From: Heloderma charlesbogerti | Taxonomy: Eukaryota; Chordata; Lepidosauria; Squamata; Helodermatidae | Length of the DNA: 64,000 nt | Direction: 5' to 3' | NCBI GenBank assembly: GCA_026122225.1 | Contig: JANEZZ010001676.1 | Location: 124,001 to 188,000 of the forward strand | Part shown: piece after piece, positions 44,178 through 54,106 of the stretch | How the letters are laid out: each line of letters begins with the position of its first letter | Position numbering within the stretch: position 1 is the stretch's first letter | Made by a program: the position numbers and the translations under genes | The notes under the pieces: generated by a model | The model's database searches: none | What the model was told of the DNA's origin: nothing | What the model saw: only the letters and a program-made list of their open reading frames with translations

Positions 44178-44530
44178 CAGGGGTGCAGAAACTCATGGCT
44201 GGGGTTTCAATCTGGCCATGCCCCTTCCCCTGAAACCACACCCCTTCCCCTGAACCCACACCTTTTCCCCTGATCACCAGTAATTCCATGGTTTCCTGGC
44301 TTTTCTTTTTCTTCCCATTCTAAAAGGTTGAGATGCCTCTCTTAAAGCTAAGTTACTGGCAGTAAGACCTTTAAATTAGAACATGCTGGGTTTTTTTTTG
44401 ACATTTTGCCCCTGCCCCCTTTGCCCCCCAACTCAATTTTCCTCGGCCCCACCCACCACTGCAGTTTGGCCCCAAGAGCTTCTCTGAAATTGAATTTGGC
44501 CCTCAGGCTGAAAGAGGTTGAGTACCCCTG
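44178..44530 (-). mobile_element. hAT-like MITE, 320-bp family (copy 6), 8-bp target duplication
   Basis: Flanks AAGTACAA (44,170-44,177) and AAATACAA (44,531-44,538), 7 of 8 matching. Inverted relative to the other copies. Confidence 0.85.
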
Positions 44531-44860
44531 AAATACAAGCACCTGACCCTTATGGAGGAAAACCTGGTGATGTATGTAGCTTGCCGGGGAGACATGCAGC
44601 ACCAGGCATCATGAACACATTGTCAAGTTACATGTCTTGGCAGAGCAGCCTGTTCCTCCAACTATTGCTCCACCGCTACAGGCAGATAAACCCTTTCTGT
44701 CTTCCTCTTTTCCCTCGCTTCTCTTCCCCAGCGCTGTCAAATCTAAATACCACAGCAACAAAAAACAAACAAAATCCATGTTTTTTTAAGAAATCCAAAA
44801 TGTAAAAGGTAAATTTATACAAAGTCAATATATGGACATTTATTTAATTCACTAATTTAG

Positions 44861-45012
44861 TCATAAGAAGAGCTATGCTGAATCAGACCAAGGGTCCATC
44901 CAGTCCAGCATTCTGTTCGCACAGTGGGCAACCAGCTGCCCATGGGAAATCCACAAGCAGGACATGAGCACAACAGCACCCTCCTGCCCATGTTCCCCAG
45001 CAACTGGGGTAC
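44861..45012 (+). mobile_element. Unclassified interspersed repeat
   Basis: AAGAGCTATGCTGAATCAGA, GGTCCATCCAGTCCAGCATTC and CAGTGGGCAACCAGCTGCCC; a relative is at 20,516-20,676 and a fragment at 54,053-54,090. Confidence 0.6.
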
Positions 45013-45112
45013 AGAGTGCAGAGCACATGAAATCATGACATACATATAGTCCTAATATGGATTTCTATTCCCAGGGCTTGGGGAGGAAGACAACATCTAG
45101 ACAGAAATATTC

Positions 45113-45262
45113 CAGAGGGGGAGCGGTGTTAGCCTGTTGCAGCAAGATCGACAGAGGATTTTGCGGCACCTTAGGGACTAGCAGGTTTATTCTGGCAGAA
45201 GTTTTTGTGGACTTGAGTCCGCTTCATCAGAAACTCTCCTCTGGGTATAACGTGATGGTTCT
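45113..45262 (+). mobile_element. Unclassified interspersed repeat ('GTGTTAGCCTGTTGCAGCA' type)
   Basis: GGTGTTAGCCTGTTGCAGCA, TTGCGGCACCTTAGGGACTA, AGTCCGCTTCATCAGA: a word order I recognise as a common reptile repeat, family name unknown to me. A relative may be at 2,438-2,530. Confidence 0.5.
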
Positions 45263-46449
45263 TGTGTCCCGAACACTTCAGCCAAACTAGAGAAATCCAA
45301 GGAAAGAAACTTTAAAGACATATGAGGCAGCAGCCACAACTCCAGATACGTGGATAGGAGGAACACCTGCACATCTATGGGGGATAGGCATGTACTCAAA
45401 AACAAGAGCAGCATTAGTTGGGGGATGGGTAAATGTGTGTGTGCGTGTGTTCCCAGGCTTGGGATGTGGGCTGGAGGCAGGTGTGCCACTGCACCCATTG
45501 ACAGGCCCCAAACAGCTGGCTGGGGAAGCAGAACAGAGAGTAGCAAGCTCTGGAGAGAGAGAGCTTTAAAATGCCAGCTAATGTCATGGCTTCCATAATT
45601 TTATTTTGGCAATAAGCCCACAAAGGAGGCTTTGCAGGAGAGAAAAAGTGACAGTGATAACTACTACTGCATGGAATGTTTGGGTAAGGAATGAACTTCA
45701 GCTTTAATAGCCCTTGCCTTTAGCACACTGCAACAGCATCATTTGTGTGTGTGTGTGCATGCATGTCCATCCACCTGCCTACCAACCAATATCAAGATGG
45801 AGAATAAAATCTGAGGCCAGTTTTAAATTTCTAGCATATCTAGGCTTGCACAATTACTTCAAATACTAACTAAGGTAATGTTGTTAGGAGCTCAAAGCAT
45901 GCCGCTAATTGCCTCCTGTTAAATTATGGCTTAGGGCAGTAAAGTGTAGCTTGGATGAGCTTCCCACAAATTAGCCATTTTTATGTACTTAAAGGCCAAT
46001 CTAGAGATAAGAAATTTTCATGACCATACCCACTGTTTTCTGATTACAATTTTAAAATAATTTGAATCAGATTATCCTCTTCTGAGCATAGACGTGGCAG
46101 TTTGCTTACAATCTTAAACATCTACAGTTTGGCATTAACAGGCTTACGGCAATATACAAAGCGTCAGAGGAAGATGAGCTCAGATTGTTTCTTGGGCTGG
46201 CTCAAACAGATGGCTTAAAAGCAAACACAATTTGGGAAGATGTGATTGAGATACCTTCCCAGGACACATTCTTTGGCATGGAAGGTAATACCTAAATATA
46301 GCTTTACTGATAAACTAAAGGATGAAAGTGTTTCGCTTGCTAATTGTTCTGACTCCCAGTATCCAATATTAGCCGATGACTTCTCAGGAACATAAAAGAA
46401 TCACAGCCTGGCTGAAAATCTCCCCAAATGGTTTATACGTAGACTGAAT

Positions 46450-46830
46450 TTGCATGTCACAGGCAATTCCTGGGTTGTTTAAACCCAGGAACTGGCAGGG
46501 CGTGCAGGAGTGAGTGAGCATGCTGCCTCCTGCCCGCTCGCCACTTCCGCTTTCAGTTAACAACCTAGGAATGCCCTATTTCTGCGTTGTTTGGCGATGA
46601 CTGAACTTAGAAACTCTGCATTGTTTAGGGGTTAAACAACTCAGAGTTAACCTAACAAAAAAACCATGGGTTAACTCTGGGCTTTTAACCTCTAGATAAC
46701 AATGCAATGTTCCTGGGTTGTTACTTGAAAGAAGAAATAGGCAGAACCCAGCATGTTTGCTTCCTCCCACGCACTCAAAACAACCCATGATTAACAAACC
46801 ATGGGTTGTTTGATCATGTGAACTGGGTCA
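46450..46830. repeat. Palindrome-rich non-coding repeat
   Basis: Contains short inverted repeats such as CCTGGGTTGTTTAAACCCAGG and pairs of ACCATGGGTT / AACCCATG words; related words recur at 49,388-49,612. Probably a DNA-transposon derivative. Confidence 0.45.
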
Positions 46831-47420
46831 TAGGATGTCACTGAACATATCTGGGGCCAGGAAGAAATTTTTCTCTCGGTCAAATTGCTACAAAATGGGG
46901 GTGGGAAGATTGTCCTCCTTTGTACTGGAGCTTGGCTCACTTCTATATCTTCCCATTTAGAAGAATCTCTCCTTCCCCACCTGCAGCCAATCCTCACCCA
47001 CCCCAGGTTACAAGGTATCTAAGTATTAACAAGCCTGGAGAAAGGCTGAGGACAACGAATGAATGCCTAGCACAAGAGAAGTCAGTAAACTAACTTAATA
47101 AATTGCAAGATTAAAAACCAGAACATTGAAACTTGTGCTTATGACACAAGTAATAAGTTATGACAAGGGAAGAAAATTATCTCATATGAATAACCATGCC
47201 AGATTGTAAAGAGAACAAGATTTGGCTTTTGCCTCGATGCTATCCAATCCCAAAGGATTTTTGCTCCAGAGCTATAGATATAATTTGCTTTTTGTCACCA
47301 GAACTGGGCAACAATATATTGGGCATGACATCTGCCAAGCAAAGCACTCTGCCAACTACAAACGTGGTCTAAAGATGGTCCTAAATCACCAAAGCTCCAG
47401 CTGGCATGAGAACATGTTGC

Positions 47421-47562
47421 TCACCCTTCTCCAACCTGGTGCCCTGCAGATGTTTGGACTACTACCCACATCAGCCCCAGAAAGAATAGCCAAAGGTAAG
47501 CGATGATGGGAGTTGTAGTCCAAAACACCTGGAAAGTGCCAGGTTGAGGAAAGCTGCTCTAC
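47421..47562. mobile_element. Palindromic hAT-like MITE (copy 10)
   Basis: CCTTCTCCAACCTGGTGCCC ... GATGGGAGTTGTAGTCC ... GTGCCAGGTTGAGGAAAGC. Confidence 0.75.
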
Positions 47563-47659
47563 CATTTCATAACCCGTTTGCTGGGCATGTAGCGTTGGAT
47601 AGACTTCACAGAGAGCATAATGTTTTTAACAGTGGCCAAATCTTGATTCATTAACTTAC

Positions 47660-47865
47660 TCCAATTTTTATCCTGCCTTCCCTCTTCAGGAGCTCAAGGG
47701 AGTGTACATGATTCTCCCCACCCTCATTGTCACAGTCACGCTGTAGGGTAGCTTAGGCTTGGAGATAGCAATTGGCCCAAGGTCACCCAGTGAGCTTCAT
47801 GTCCGAACAGGGAATTGAACCTGGATGTCTTTAGTCCATCATTTTAACCACTACACCATGCTAGA
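47660..47865 (-). mobile_element. tRNA-derived SINE (copy 3)
   Basis: On the minus strand: TGGTGTAGTGGTTAAAATG head, AGCTCACTGGGTGACCTTGG, then the LINE-like tail; same family as 2,938 and 4,138. Confidence 0.65.
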
Positions 47866-48235
47866 AACAGATGCAGCTAAATCCTCCTAGGATTCCTTGC
47901 AGAAGAAACAGATCATGAATGAACCTCCTCCAAAAGATCTTTAATATTACAGATCATATGATCAATCATATAATGAGGCCTTCCTGCTTCTTTATTCCTT
48001 GCCATTGCTGGGGAAAAATTCCAGGCACCAAGAAATTGGATGCTGGCATCTAGGAAACCATCTAGGAAACCATCTGGAGGCTGGTGTCTAAGAAGCCATG
48101 CCAAATTCAATGAGAGGTACTTTTGAGAAGACATGTAGAGGATTATGTTACTAGGGTGATTGTTTTATTTTGGCTTTGTTTTTTCCTGCTACTGCATTTG
48201 ATTATTTTTATAGATGATTGCTTTAGGGAGCAATC

Positions 48236-48651
48236 CTATGGCTGCTAGTCAGCAGCTAGACGGTCATAGGAGATTTGGTTTTCCGGGAACTGACCTCGGA
48301 ATGTTGTTTCCTGGAGAACTGACCTTCCCCCCATCCTGCGCTGCCTTGCAGGCAGCTCAGAAGGGCCCCACGCTCCATGCTTGGAAGAGGAGTGTGGAGC
48401 AGCAAAAATGGGGCATTACAGGGTGGGGAAGGTGGAAATGCTGGCACAACACATCCTATGTGTCGTCCGGCAGCTGCATCCCCTGCTCTGCCTTCCCGTG
48501 GCTAGACAGCTGAAATCAGTAGTCTAGCTGCAAATGCAGGGCGGCTGAAGCGTGGAGAGGATGATCCCCTCCGCGCTTCTCCTGCCCTGCATTGGATAGG
48601 CAGTCACCTCCGAGTTCGGAGGCGTCCGCCTATCCCCAGAGGATTATGCCC
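48236..48651. mobile_element. Harbinger-like MITE, 430-bp family (copy 2), TTA duplication
   Basis: Flanked by TTA on both sides (48,233-48,235 and 48,652-48,654). Ends GGGAGCAATCCTATGGCTGC and CCCAGAGGATTATGCCC; internally colinear with 3,181-3,623. Confidence 0.7.
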
Positions 48652-48711
48652 TTAATTGCTTTTATGTAAACTGCTTTGTGAGGCTTTTACCTTAAAAGAG
48701 AGACAAAGCAA

Positions 48712-48905
48712 GGAAGAGCCAGTTTGACTCTTGCCTCTGCTGCAAACTCACCTGGTGGCCATAAGCAAGCCCCTCCCTCAGGTGCTCACTCCATCTGCAA
48801 CATGGAGACCATACTGACCTACCTTACAGGGCTGTTGTAAGGATAACAATCAATTATGCAAGCCACTTTGAACAGTGAAAGTACTGGGTATTTAAGTATT
48901 AATAA
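48712..48905 (+). mobile_element. MIR-like old SINE
   Basis: CCATAAGCAAGCCCCTCCCT, CTGCAACATGGAGACC, CTACCTTACAGGGCTGTTGT and AGGATAACAATCAATTATGC follow the MIR core order. Confidence 0.5.
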
Positions 48906-49214
48906 TGGGACAGCTTGACCTAATCCTGCTCCCCAAATAACCAGAGGGAATCCCTGTAACTGCTAGCCACCCCAGAGCTCCTTCTCTTCAAGTTCCCCAG
49001 AAGCTACCACGCCCTGTTTACGTGCACATACAGAATCTTCAGCAGCTAAGCATGGTCTAAAAAAAAGGCCTCGGCTCCTCCATCTTTTGCATAGTCTCCA
49101 CTAGTCTTCGTGCTCACACTTTCTCCTTCCACTGTTTCTTCAACTCTTTCAGTAATCAAGAGTGACTTTCAGTCATCTCCTAGACCCTTCCCCAGCTTCC
49201 AGCCCAATGGCAGA

Positions 49215-50480
49215 GAAAGACCGTAGCTCAATGCCTTGCATGCAGAAGGCAGGAGGCTCAGTCCTCAGTGTTGCCTGTTAAAATGGTCTGGGGTAGCAGA
49301 AAATTATCTGCCCCAACCATGGAAAGCTACTGCCAGTTACAGTAGACAACAATGGGCTAAACAGACCAAAAATCTGACTCAGTGACCCGCTTTGCACAAT
49401 CAATGCAGCCCCCTGTGGCTTATTTAAGCCACAGTGGGTTGTGCTGCATGCCAGGCAACTTTTACATATTCAGGCCCTGACCACAGCTTGTTGTGTTGTC
49501 TGAAGCTGGTGAGGGTGGGTTGTTGGCATGGTTAATAAACCACCCACAATCCTAAAACATCCCATGGGTTGTGGGTGGTTTGTTAACTACATCAGCAACC
49601 CAACCTCACCAGGAGTCCATGCTGGACTAGATATAGTAATATTCTAAATCAGCATAAGACAGCTTTTTTATAGGGGGTTGGCTATCACTCAGTGGTACGG
49701 TACATATTAAAGTGCCCAAATTAATTTCCAGTTAGGAAATATCTTGGAGAAGACAATACTTCTAATTTTGCCAGAGAAGAAAATACCGAGCTAGACAGAC
49801 CAAGAGTCTGACTCAGTATAAAGCCAACTTCATAGGTTTATCAGGAGGATTCATTACTCAGGGGCACAGCACCTACTTAGCTTGCCAAAGGGGCCAGGTT
49901 CCATCCCCAGCACCTCCACTTAAAAGATCAAAGGAAGCAGAGTTAGGAAAGGCTTCCCTCTGCCTTTACAGAGCTGCTGCCAGAGAGAGAAGACAATACT
50001 GGACCGGATGAACCAATGGCCTGACTCTTGACTCGGTGGAAGGGTTATTAAGGAGCAGCCACCACTCAGTAATAGTACATGTGCAGAAAACCCCAGTTTT
50101 AATCCCCAGCATGTCCAGCCAGAAAAGATCTTGGGTGGCAGGACATCTACCTCAGGCCTTGGGGAGCCACTGCCAGAGAAGGCAAGATTTGGCTGGGTGG
50201 ACCAAGTGGAAAGCAGCTTACCAGCTCTCAGTGGATGAGCACGTGCCAGCCTTGTTGGTCTACAGCCTCCCCCCGCCAAAATTCCAACTGGTTGGAGATG
50301 ATGGGAATTGTAGTCCAACACATCCAGAGGGCACCAGGTTGGGGAAGGCTGGCATATGAAGAAAGATTTGATTCCCAGGATAGAGGATTTTTAGTAGCAG
50401 GATGTCTGCCTCAGAACTTGGAGAGATGCTTCCAGTCAGAATGGACAATCCTAGGCTACATAGACCAAAGTGCTATGTGT
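49215..50480 (+). mobile_element. Run of five tRNA-like SINE copies
   Basis: Head-to-tail diverged copies at about 49,215-49,390; 49,678-49,830; 49,855-50,030; 50,045-50,220; and 50,355-50,480. Each keeps some of ACTCAGTGGTA, the TTCNATCCCCAGCA B-box region, CTGCTGCCAGAGA and AGACAATACTGG ... CTGACTC. A palindromic element lies between the first two (49,388-49,612) and half of a hAT-like MITE between the last two. Confidence 0.6.
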
Positions 50481-50639
50481 TTGAGACCGCTTCATTTCTC
50501 GATAAGGTGGTACTTGGGCAGCTCCCCCGCCCCCACTGAAGGCCTATCATTGTCAGAGCAGCACCAAACCTTTCTACCAGCCTCCCCTCAACGTGGGTCT
50601 CTCCAGAGGTGTGTACTACACAGGTATTGTAGTACAACT

Positions 50640-50800
50640 TCCATGGTAGCTGGAGGGGGTGGTGGAGTTGCAGCCCAACACACCTGGAGGGCACCTGTCT
50701 GGGGGATGCTGGGTGTTGTAGTCCACCAGAGAGCGCCTGGCTGGGGGATGCTGGGGGATGAAGCCCAACGCATCTGGAGGGTCAGGTTGGGAAAGGCTGC
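50640..50800. mobile_element. Overlapping palindromic MITE pieces beside the promoter
   Basis: Three successive right-arm segments (CCAACACACCTGGAGGGCAC, GGATGCTGGGTGTTGTAGTCC, CGCATCTGGAGGGTCAGGTT), 50-400 bp from the predicted exon 1 donor. Confidence 0.6.
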
Positions 50801-51075
50801 TCCACGCAAAGCTGACCCCCCCACCCCGTGGGAGCCCCTCGAGGTCACCCCATCTCCACACCCCGCTTCGAGCGAGCAGCAGCCTCTGCCTGGGGAGGGC
50901 CACGGCCTCCCCTTCCCCGATGCCGCCAGCCTCCCCCAGGGCAGAGGGAGAGGCCTGCCCGCCGCCGCCCTCCCGAGGCTCAGCGCGCGGCCGGCGGCGC
51001 CCCCTCACCGTTCGAAGCAGGCCTCGGCCGCGCCCCCGCTCCCCTCAGCCCACCTCGGGGCCCGTGGCTCCTCAC

Positions 51076-51190
51076 CTGGCCGGACGGGAAGGGGGTCGGG
51101 GAAGGGAGCGGGGGGAACAAGCGGCTGCGGGAAGCGGCGGGGCGCGACACAGGCCTCTACTGGCGGCGGCGAAGCACGGCGGCCATGGCG
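51076..51190 (-). other. ZC3H18: ZC3H18 exon 1, probable non-coding (5' UTR)
   Basis: A strong donor on the minus strand (CCAG then GTGAGG, exon end at 51,076) lies in the CpG island and pairs with the acceptor at 43,831. That acceptor leaves only 14 nt of UTR before the start codon of exon 2. The upstream limit is uncertain because the transcription start is unknown. A weaker donor at about 51,005 (ACG then GTGAGG) is an alternative end. Confidence 0.6.
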
Positions 51191-51198
51191 TGACGTCA
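51191..51198. promoter_or_regulatory. CRE palindrome (ATF/CREB site)
   Basis: Exact TGACGTCA in the CpG island, just upstream of the predicted exon 1. Full CREs of this kind in CpG promoters are typical CREB/ATF sites. Confidence 0.7.
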
Positions 51199-51266
51199 TC
51201 CGGGCGCGACGTCGTCGGCGGGACGGCTGCTGAGAGAGAGAGAGCGAGAGAGGGAGACGGGCTGGG

Positions 51267-51277
51267 GCGCCTGCGCA
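51267..51277 (-). promoter_or_regulatory. NRF1-type motif
   Basis: On the minus strand TGCGCAGGCGC, matching the NRF1 consensus YGCGCANGCGC. An identical 11-mer occurs at 51,439-51,449. Confidence 0.6.
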
Positions 51278-51392
51278 GCCGCGGCCCGGCAACGCGAGAC
51301 TATGAAAGGAAAAAAAAGAGGAGGCGTGGCGGCGCTCCGCTTCGGAGAACCTGAGAGGAGAGCGGGGAACGCCCCTTTGGGCGGCCGAGTAG

Positions 51393-51397
51393 CCAAT
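51393..51397 (+). promoter_or_regulatory. CCAAT box (NF-Y)
   Basis: AGCCAATCAG context, an excellent match to the NF-Y consensus (CCAATCAG), between the two NRF1-type motifs. NF-Y works in either orientation. Confidence 0.6.
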
Positions 51398-51438
51398 CAG
51401 AGGCCCCAGCGGTGGGCCACAGAGGGAGGGGTCGAGTC

Positions 51439-51449
51439 GCGCCTGCGCA
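51439..51449 (-). promoter_or_regulatory. NRF1-type motif, second copy
   Basis: Same 11 bases and orientation as the motif at 51,267-51,277, 172 bp further upstream of the gene. Confidence 0.6.
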
Positions 51450-51837
51450 CTGCGTGCCCCCGCTCTTTCCGCGTCGCCCAGCGTCCCTCAGAGCTGTTGG
51501 ACTGCGACTCCTGTCATGCGGAGCTAGCGCTGCAGGCACATCTAGTGTTAAAGTAAACCAGCGTTCTTGACCACGCTGGCGGCGGATGATGGGATTTGTG
51601 GTCCAACAGGCTGGAGGACGCCGAGTGCAGGGGAAGGCACAGTGACTCTGAGCGTGTGCAGAGTGCTTGGCTCGCCAGGTCTGCCACTTCGTAGTCCCTA
51701 TCTCCGCCCACCTGTGGCATTGCCTCTGCTGTTCTCCATATTTATAAAATCCAGCTGTTCTATTTAGATTTGTTTGATTTGTATACCGTCGTTAGACCAT
51801 CACAAAACAAACATTTTTTTTTTCTCATGAAAAACAT

Positions 51838-53872
51838 TTATATCCATTTAGAGGAAAAGGTGGAAGACAACAGCAGAAGCCAATGTGGCTTCACAAAAAG
51901 CTGAGGGATGACCTGAAAACAAAAAAGGACACATAGGAAGTGGAAAGAAGGCCAAGCAACAAAGGGAGAGTACAGGCAGGTAGCACAGAATTGCAGGGAT
52001 GGCGTCAGGAAGGCTAAAGCTGAGAATGAGCTGAGGTTAGCGAGGGATGCTAAAAACAGCAAAAAGGCTTTCTTGAGCTACGTGCACAGTAAAAGACAGA
52101 GGAAAGAAATGGTGGTTCAGCTACTAAATAAGGATGGCAAAACAGTAACAGATGACAAAGAAAAGGCAGAGGTGCTCAATTCCTACTTTGGCTCAGTCTT
52201 CTCCCAAAAGAAGGTCTATGACCCTCCTGGCAAAGGCGAAGTACAGGCTGAAGGGGCAGGATTGCAGCTTGAGATCGATAGGCATATGGTCAAGGAACAC
52301 CTCATTACTTTAAATGAGTTCAAATCTCCAGGGCCAGATGAACTGCATCCTAGAGTCATAAAGGAACTGGCAGAAGAACTCTCAGAACTGCTGTCTATTC
52401 TCTTTGAGAAATCATGGAGGACGGGGGAAGAGCCAGATGACTGGAGGAGGGCTAATGTTGGCCCTATCTTAAAGAGGGGCAAAAAGGAGGAACCTGGGAA
52501 CTACAGACCAGCCAGTCTGACATCAATCCCTGGGAAAATTCTGGAGCAGATGATAAAGCAATCCATCTGTAAGCACCTTGAAAACAATGCAGTGATTACT
52601 CAAAGCCAACATGGATTTGTCAAAAACAAATCCTGCCAGACGAATCTGATCTCATTTTTTGATCAAGTAATCTCCCTTGTGGACCGTGGGAATGCTGTAG
52701 ACATCATATACCTCGACTTCAGCAAAGCTTTCGACAAAGTGCCCCATGATCTCCTGATGAGCAAACTAGCTCAAAGTGGGCTAGATGAAACAACCATCTG
52801 GTGGATCCACAGTTGGCTACAGAATCGGATTCAAAAGAGTGCTTATCAATGGTACCTTCTCAAACTGGGGAGAACTAACGAGCGGGGTACCGCAGGGCTC
52901 AGTCCTGGGCCCAGTGCTCTTCAACACTTTTATTAATGACTTGGAGGAGGAGGTGCAGGGACTGCTGATAAAATTTGCAGATGACACAAAATTGGGCGGG
53001 ATAGCTAATACTTTGGAAGACAGAAACAAAATTCAAAGTGATCTGGATAGACTGGAGTGCTGGGCAGAAAACAACAAAATGACATTTAATAGGGATAAGT
53101 TCTGCACCTAGGAAAAAGAAACCAAAAGCACAGTTACAAGATGGGGGATACGTGGCTCAACAACACTACAAGTGAGAAGGATCTTGGAATTGTTGTCGAT
53201 CACAAGCTGAATATGAGCCAACAATGTGATGTGGCTGCAAAAAAGGCCAATGCTCTTTTGGGCTGCATTAATAGAAGCATAGCTTCCAAATCCCCGGAAG
53301 TACTAGTTCCCCTCTACTCAGCACTGGTTAGGCCTCATCTGGAGTACTGTGTCCAGTTCTGGGCACCACACTTTAAGAAGGATGCAGACAAACTGGAGAG
53401 GGTTCAGAGGAGGGCAACAAAGACGATCAGGGGACTGGAAACAAAGCCCTATGAAGAGAGACTGAAAGAACTGGGCATGTTTAGCCTTGAGAAGAGAAGA
53501 CTGAGGGGAGATAGGATAGCGCTCTTCAAGTACTTGAAAGGTTGTCACAGAGAGGAAGGCCAGGATCTCTTCTTGATCATCCCAGAGTGCAGGACACGGA
53601 ATAATGGGCTCAAGTTACAAGAAGCCAGATTCCAGCTGAACATCAGGAAAAACTTCCTGACTGTAAGAGCAATACGACAATGGAACCAATGACCTAGGGA
53701 GGCGGTGGGCTCTCCCACACTGGAGGCGTTCAAGATGAGGCTGGACAGCCATCTGTCAGGGATGCTCTGACTCGGATTCCTGCATTGAGCAGAGGGTTGG
53801 ACTCGATGGCCTTGTAGACCCCTTCCAACCCTACTAATCTATGATTCTATGAACAAAAGGTATCAATGCAAA
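51838..53872 (+). mobile_element. CR1 LINE, 5'-truncated
   Basis: About 2 kb with the 3' half of CR1 ORF2 and the terminal CCTACTAATCTATGATTCTATGA. It lies 0.3 kb upstream of the ZC3H18 promoter, on the opposite strand to the gene. The endonuclease is missing. Confidence 0.9.
52073..53692 (+). pseudogene. CR1 reverse-transcriptase remnant (two frameshifts)
   Basis: Three successive open segments in alternating frames. The first has SPGPDELHPRVIKELAEEL, NYRPASLTSIPGKILEQM, SQHGFVKNKSCQTNL and IIYLDFSKAFDKVPHDLL (first catalytic Asp). The second has LTSGVPQGSVLGPVLFN and LIKFADDTKLGG (active site). The third has TSEKDLGIVVDHKLNMS, RPHLEYCVQFWAPH and RAIRQWNQ. The frameshifts are near 52,835 and 53,110, with a stop before the final PREAVGSPTLEAFK. 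Confidence 0.9.
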
Positions 53873-54106
53873 AATAAAAATTTTCCTTTCAAAAACTTTA
53901 AACATTAAAACTGGGGTGGGTGTGGGGAATGTATCTACCGGGAAAGATAATGGTACTGGTGGGTGAGCGGGAAAGACTTCTCCCCCCGCCCCAAGAAATG
54001 ATAAAATGACAAAGCAAAGAAAAAACAAGACAAAAACCTGGTTTGTAAATTAAGAACATCAATAGAGCCCTGCTGGATTAGACCAAGGGTCATAGAATCA
54101 TAGAAT

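Larger units (their letters stand above)
43831..51075 (-). other. ZC3H18 intron 1
   Basis: A 7.2-kb intron between the non-coding exon and the first coding exon. It holds a hAT-like MITE, a Harbinger-like MITE, several SINEs in a run (49.2-50.5 kb), palindromic repeats near 46.5 and 49.5 kb, and unassigned single-copy sequence (for example 45.3-46.4 and 46.8-47.4 kb). No coding exon was recognised. Confidence 0.6.
22696..51300 (-). other. ZC3H18: ZC3H18 gene body (promoter, exon 1 and eight coding exons; 3' part outside window)
   Basis: The exons read right to left on the minus strand. Every intron has GT...AG ends and exon phases chain without a break (0,1,0,0,2,2,0,2), giving about 510 codons of uninterrupted N-terminal protein. 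Family knowledge: ZC3H18 (NHN1) is a nuclear CCCH zinc-finger protein of roughly 950 residues in human that links the cap-binding complex/ARS2 to the nuclear exosome and mRNA export. The order seen here (acidic N-terminus, one CCCH finger, Pro-rich linker, conserved middle, RE-repeat tract) matches that family. The Ser/Arg-rich and C-terminal parts were not found down to position 1. By human gene order, ZFPM1 would be expected to the right and IL17C to the left; neither is visible. Confidence 0.93.
50820..51540 (-). promoter_or_regulatory. ZC3H18: CpG-island promoter of ZC3H18
   Basis: About 700 bp that is strikingly G+C- and CpG-rich in an otherwise CpG-poor window. It contains a palindromic CRE, a CCAAT box, two identical NRF1-type motifs, and no TATA box that I can see. 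Its position upstream of the first coding exon fits a TATA-less housekeeping promoter with dispersed starts. The exact start site cannot be read from sequence. The left part (50,640-50,800) is MITE-derived. Confidence 0.8.

Noticed and set aside
50235..51354. 332- and 198-codon open frames in the CpG island
   Set aside because: G+C-rich sequence lacks stop codons by composition. The frames run through MITE pieces and the promoter, against the gene, with Pro/Arg/Ala-rich nonsense.
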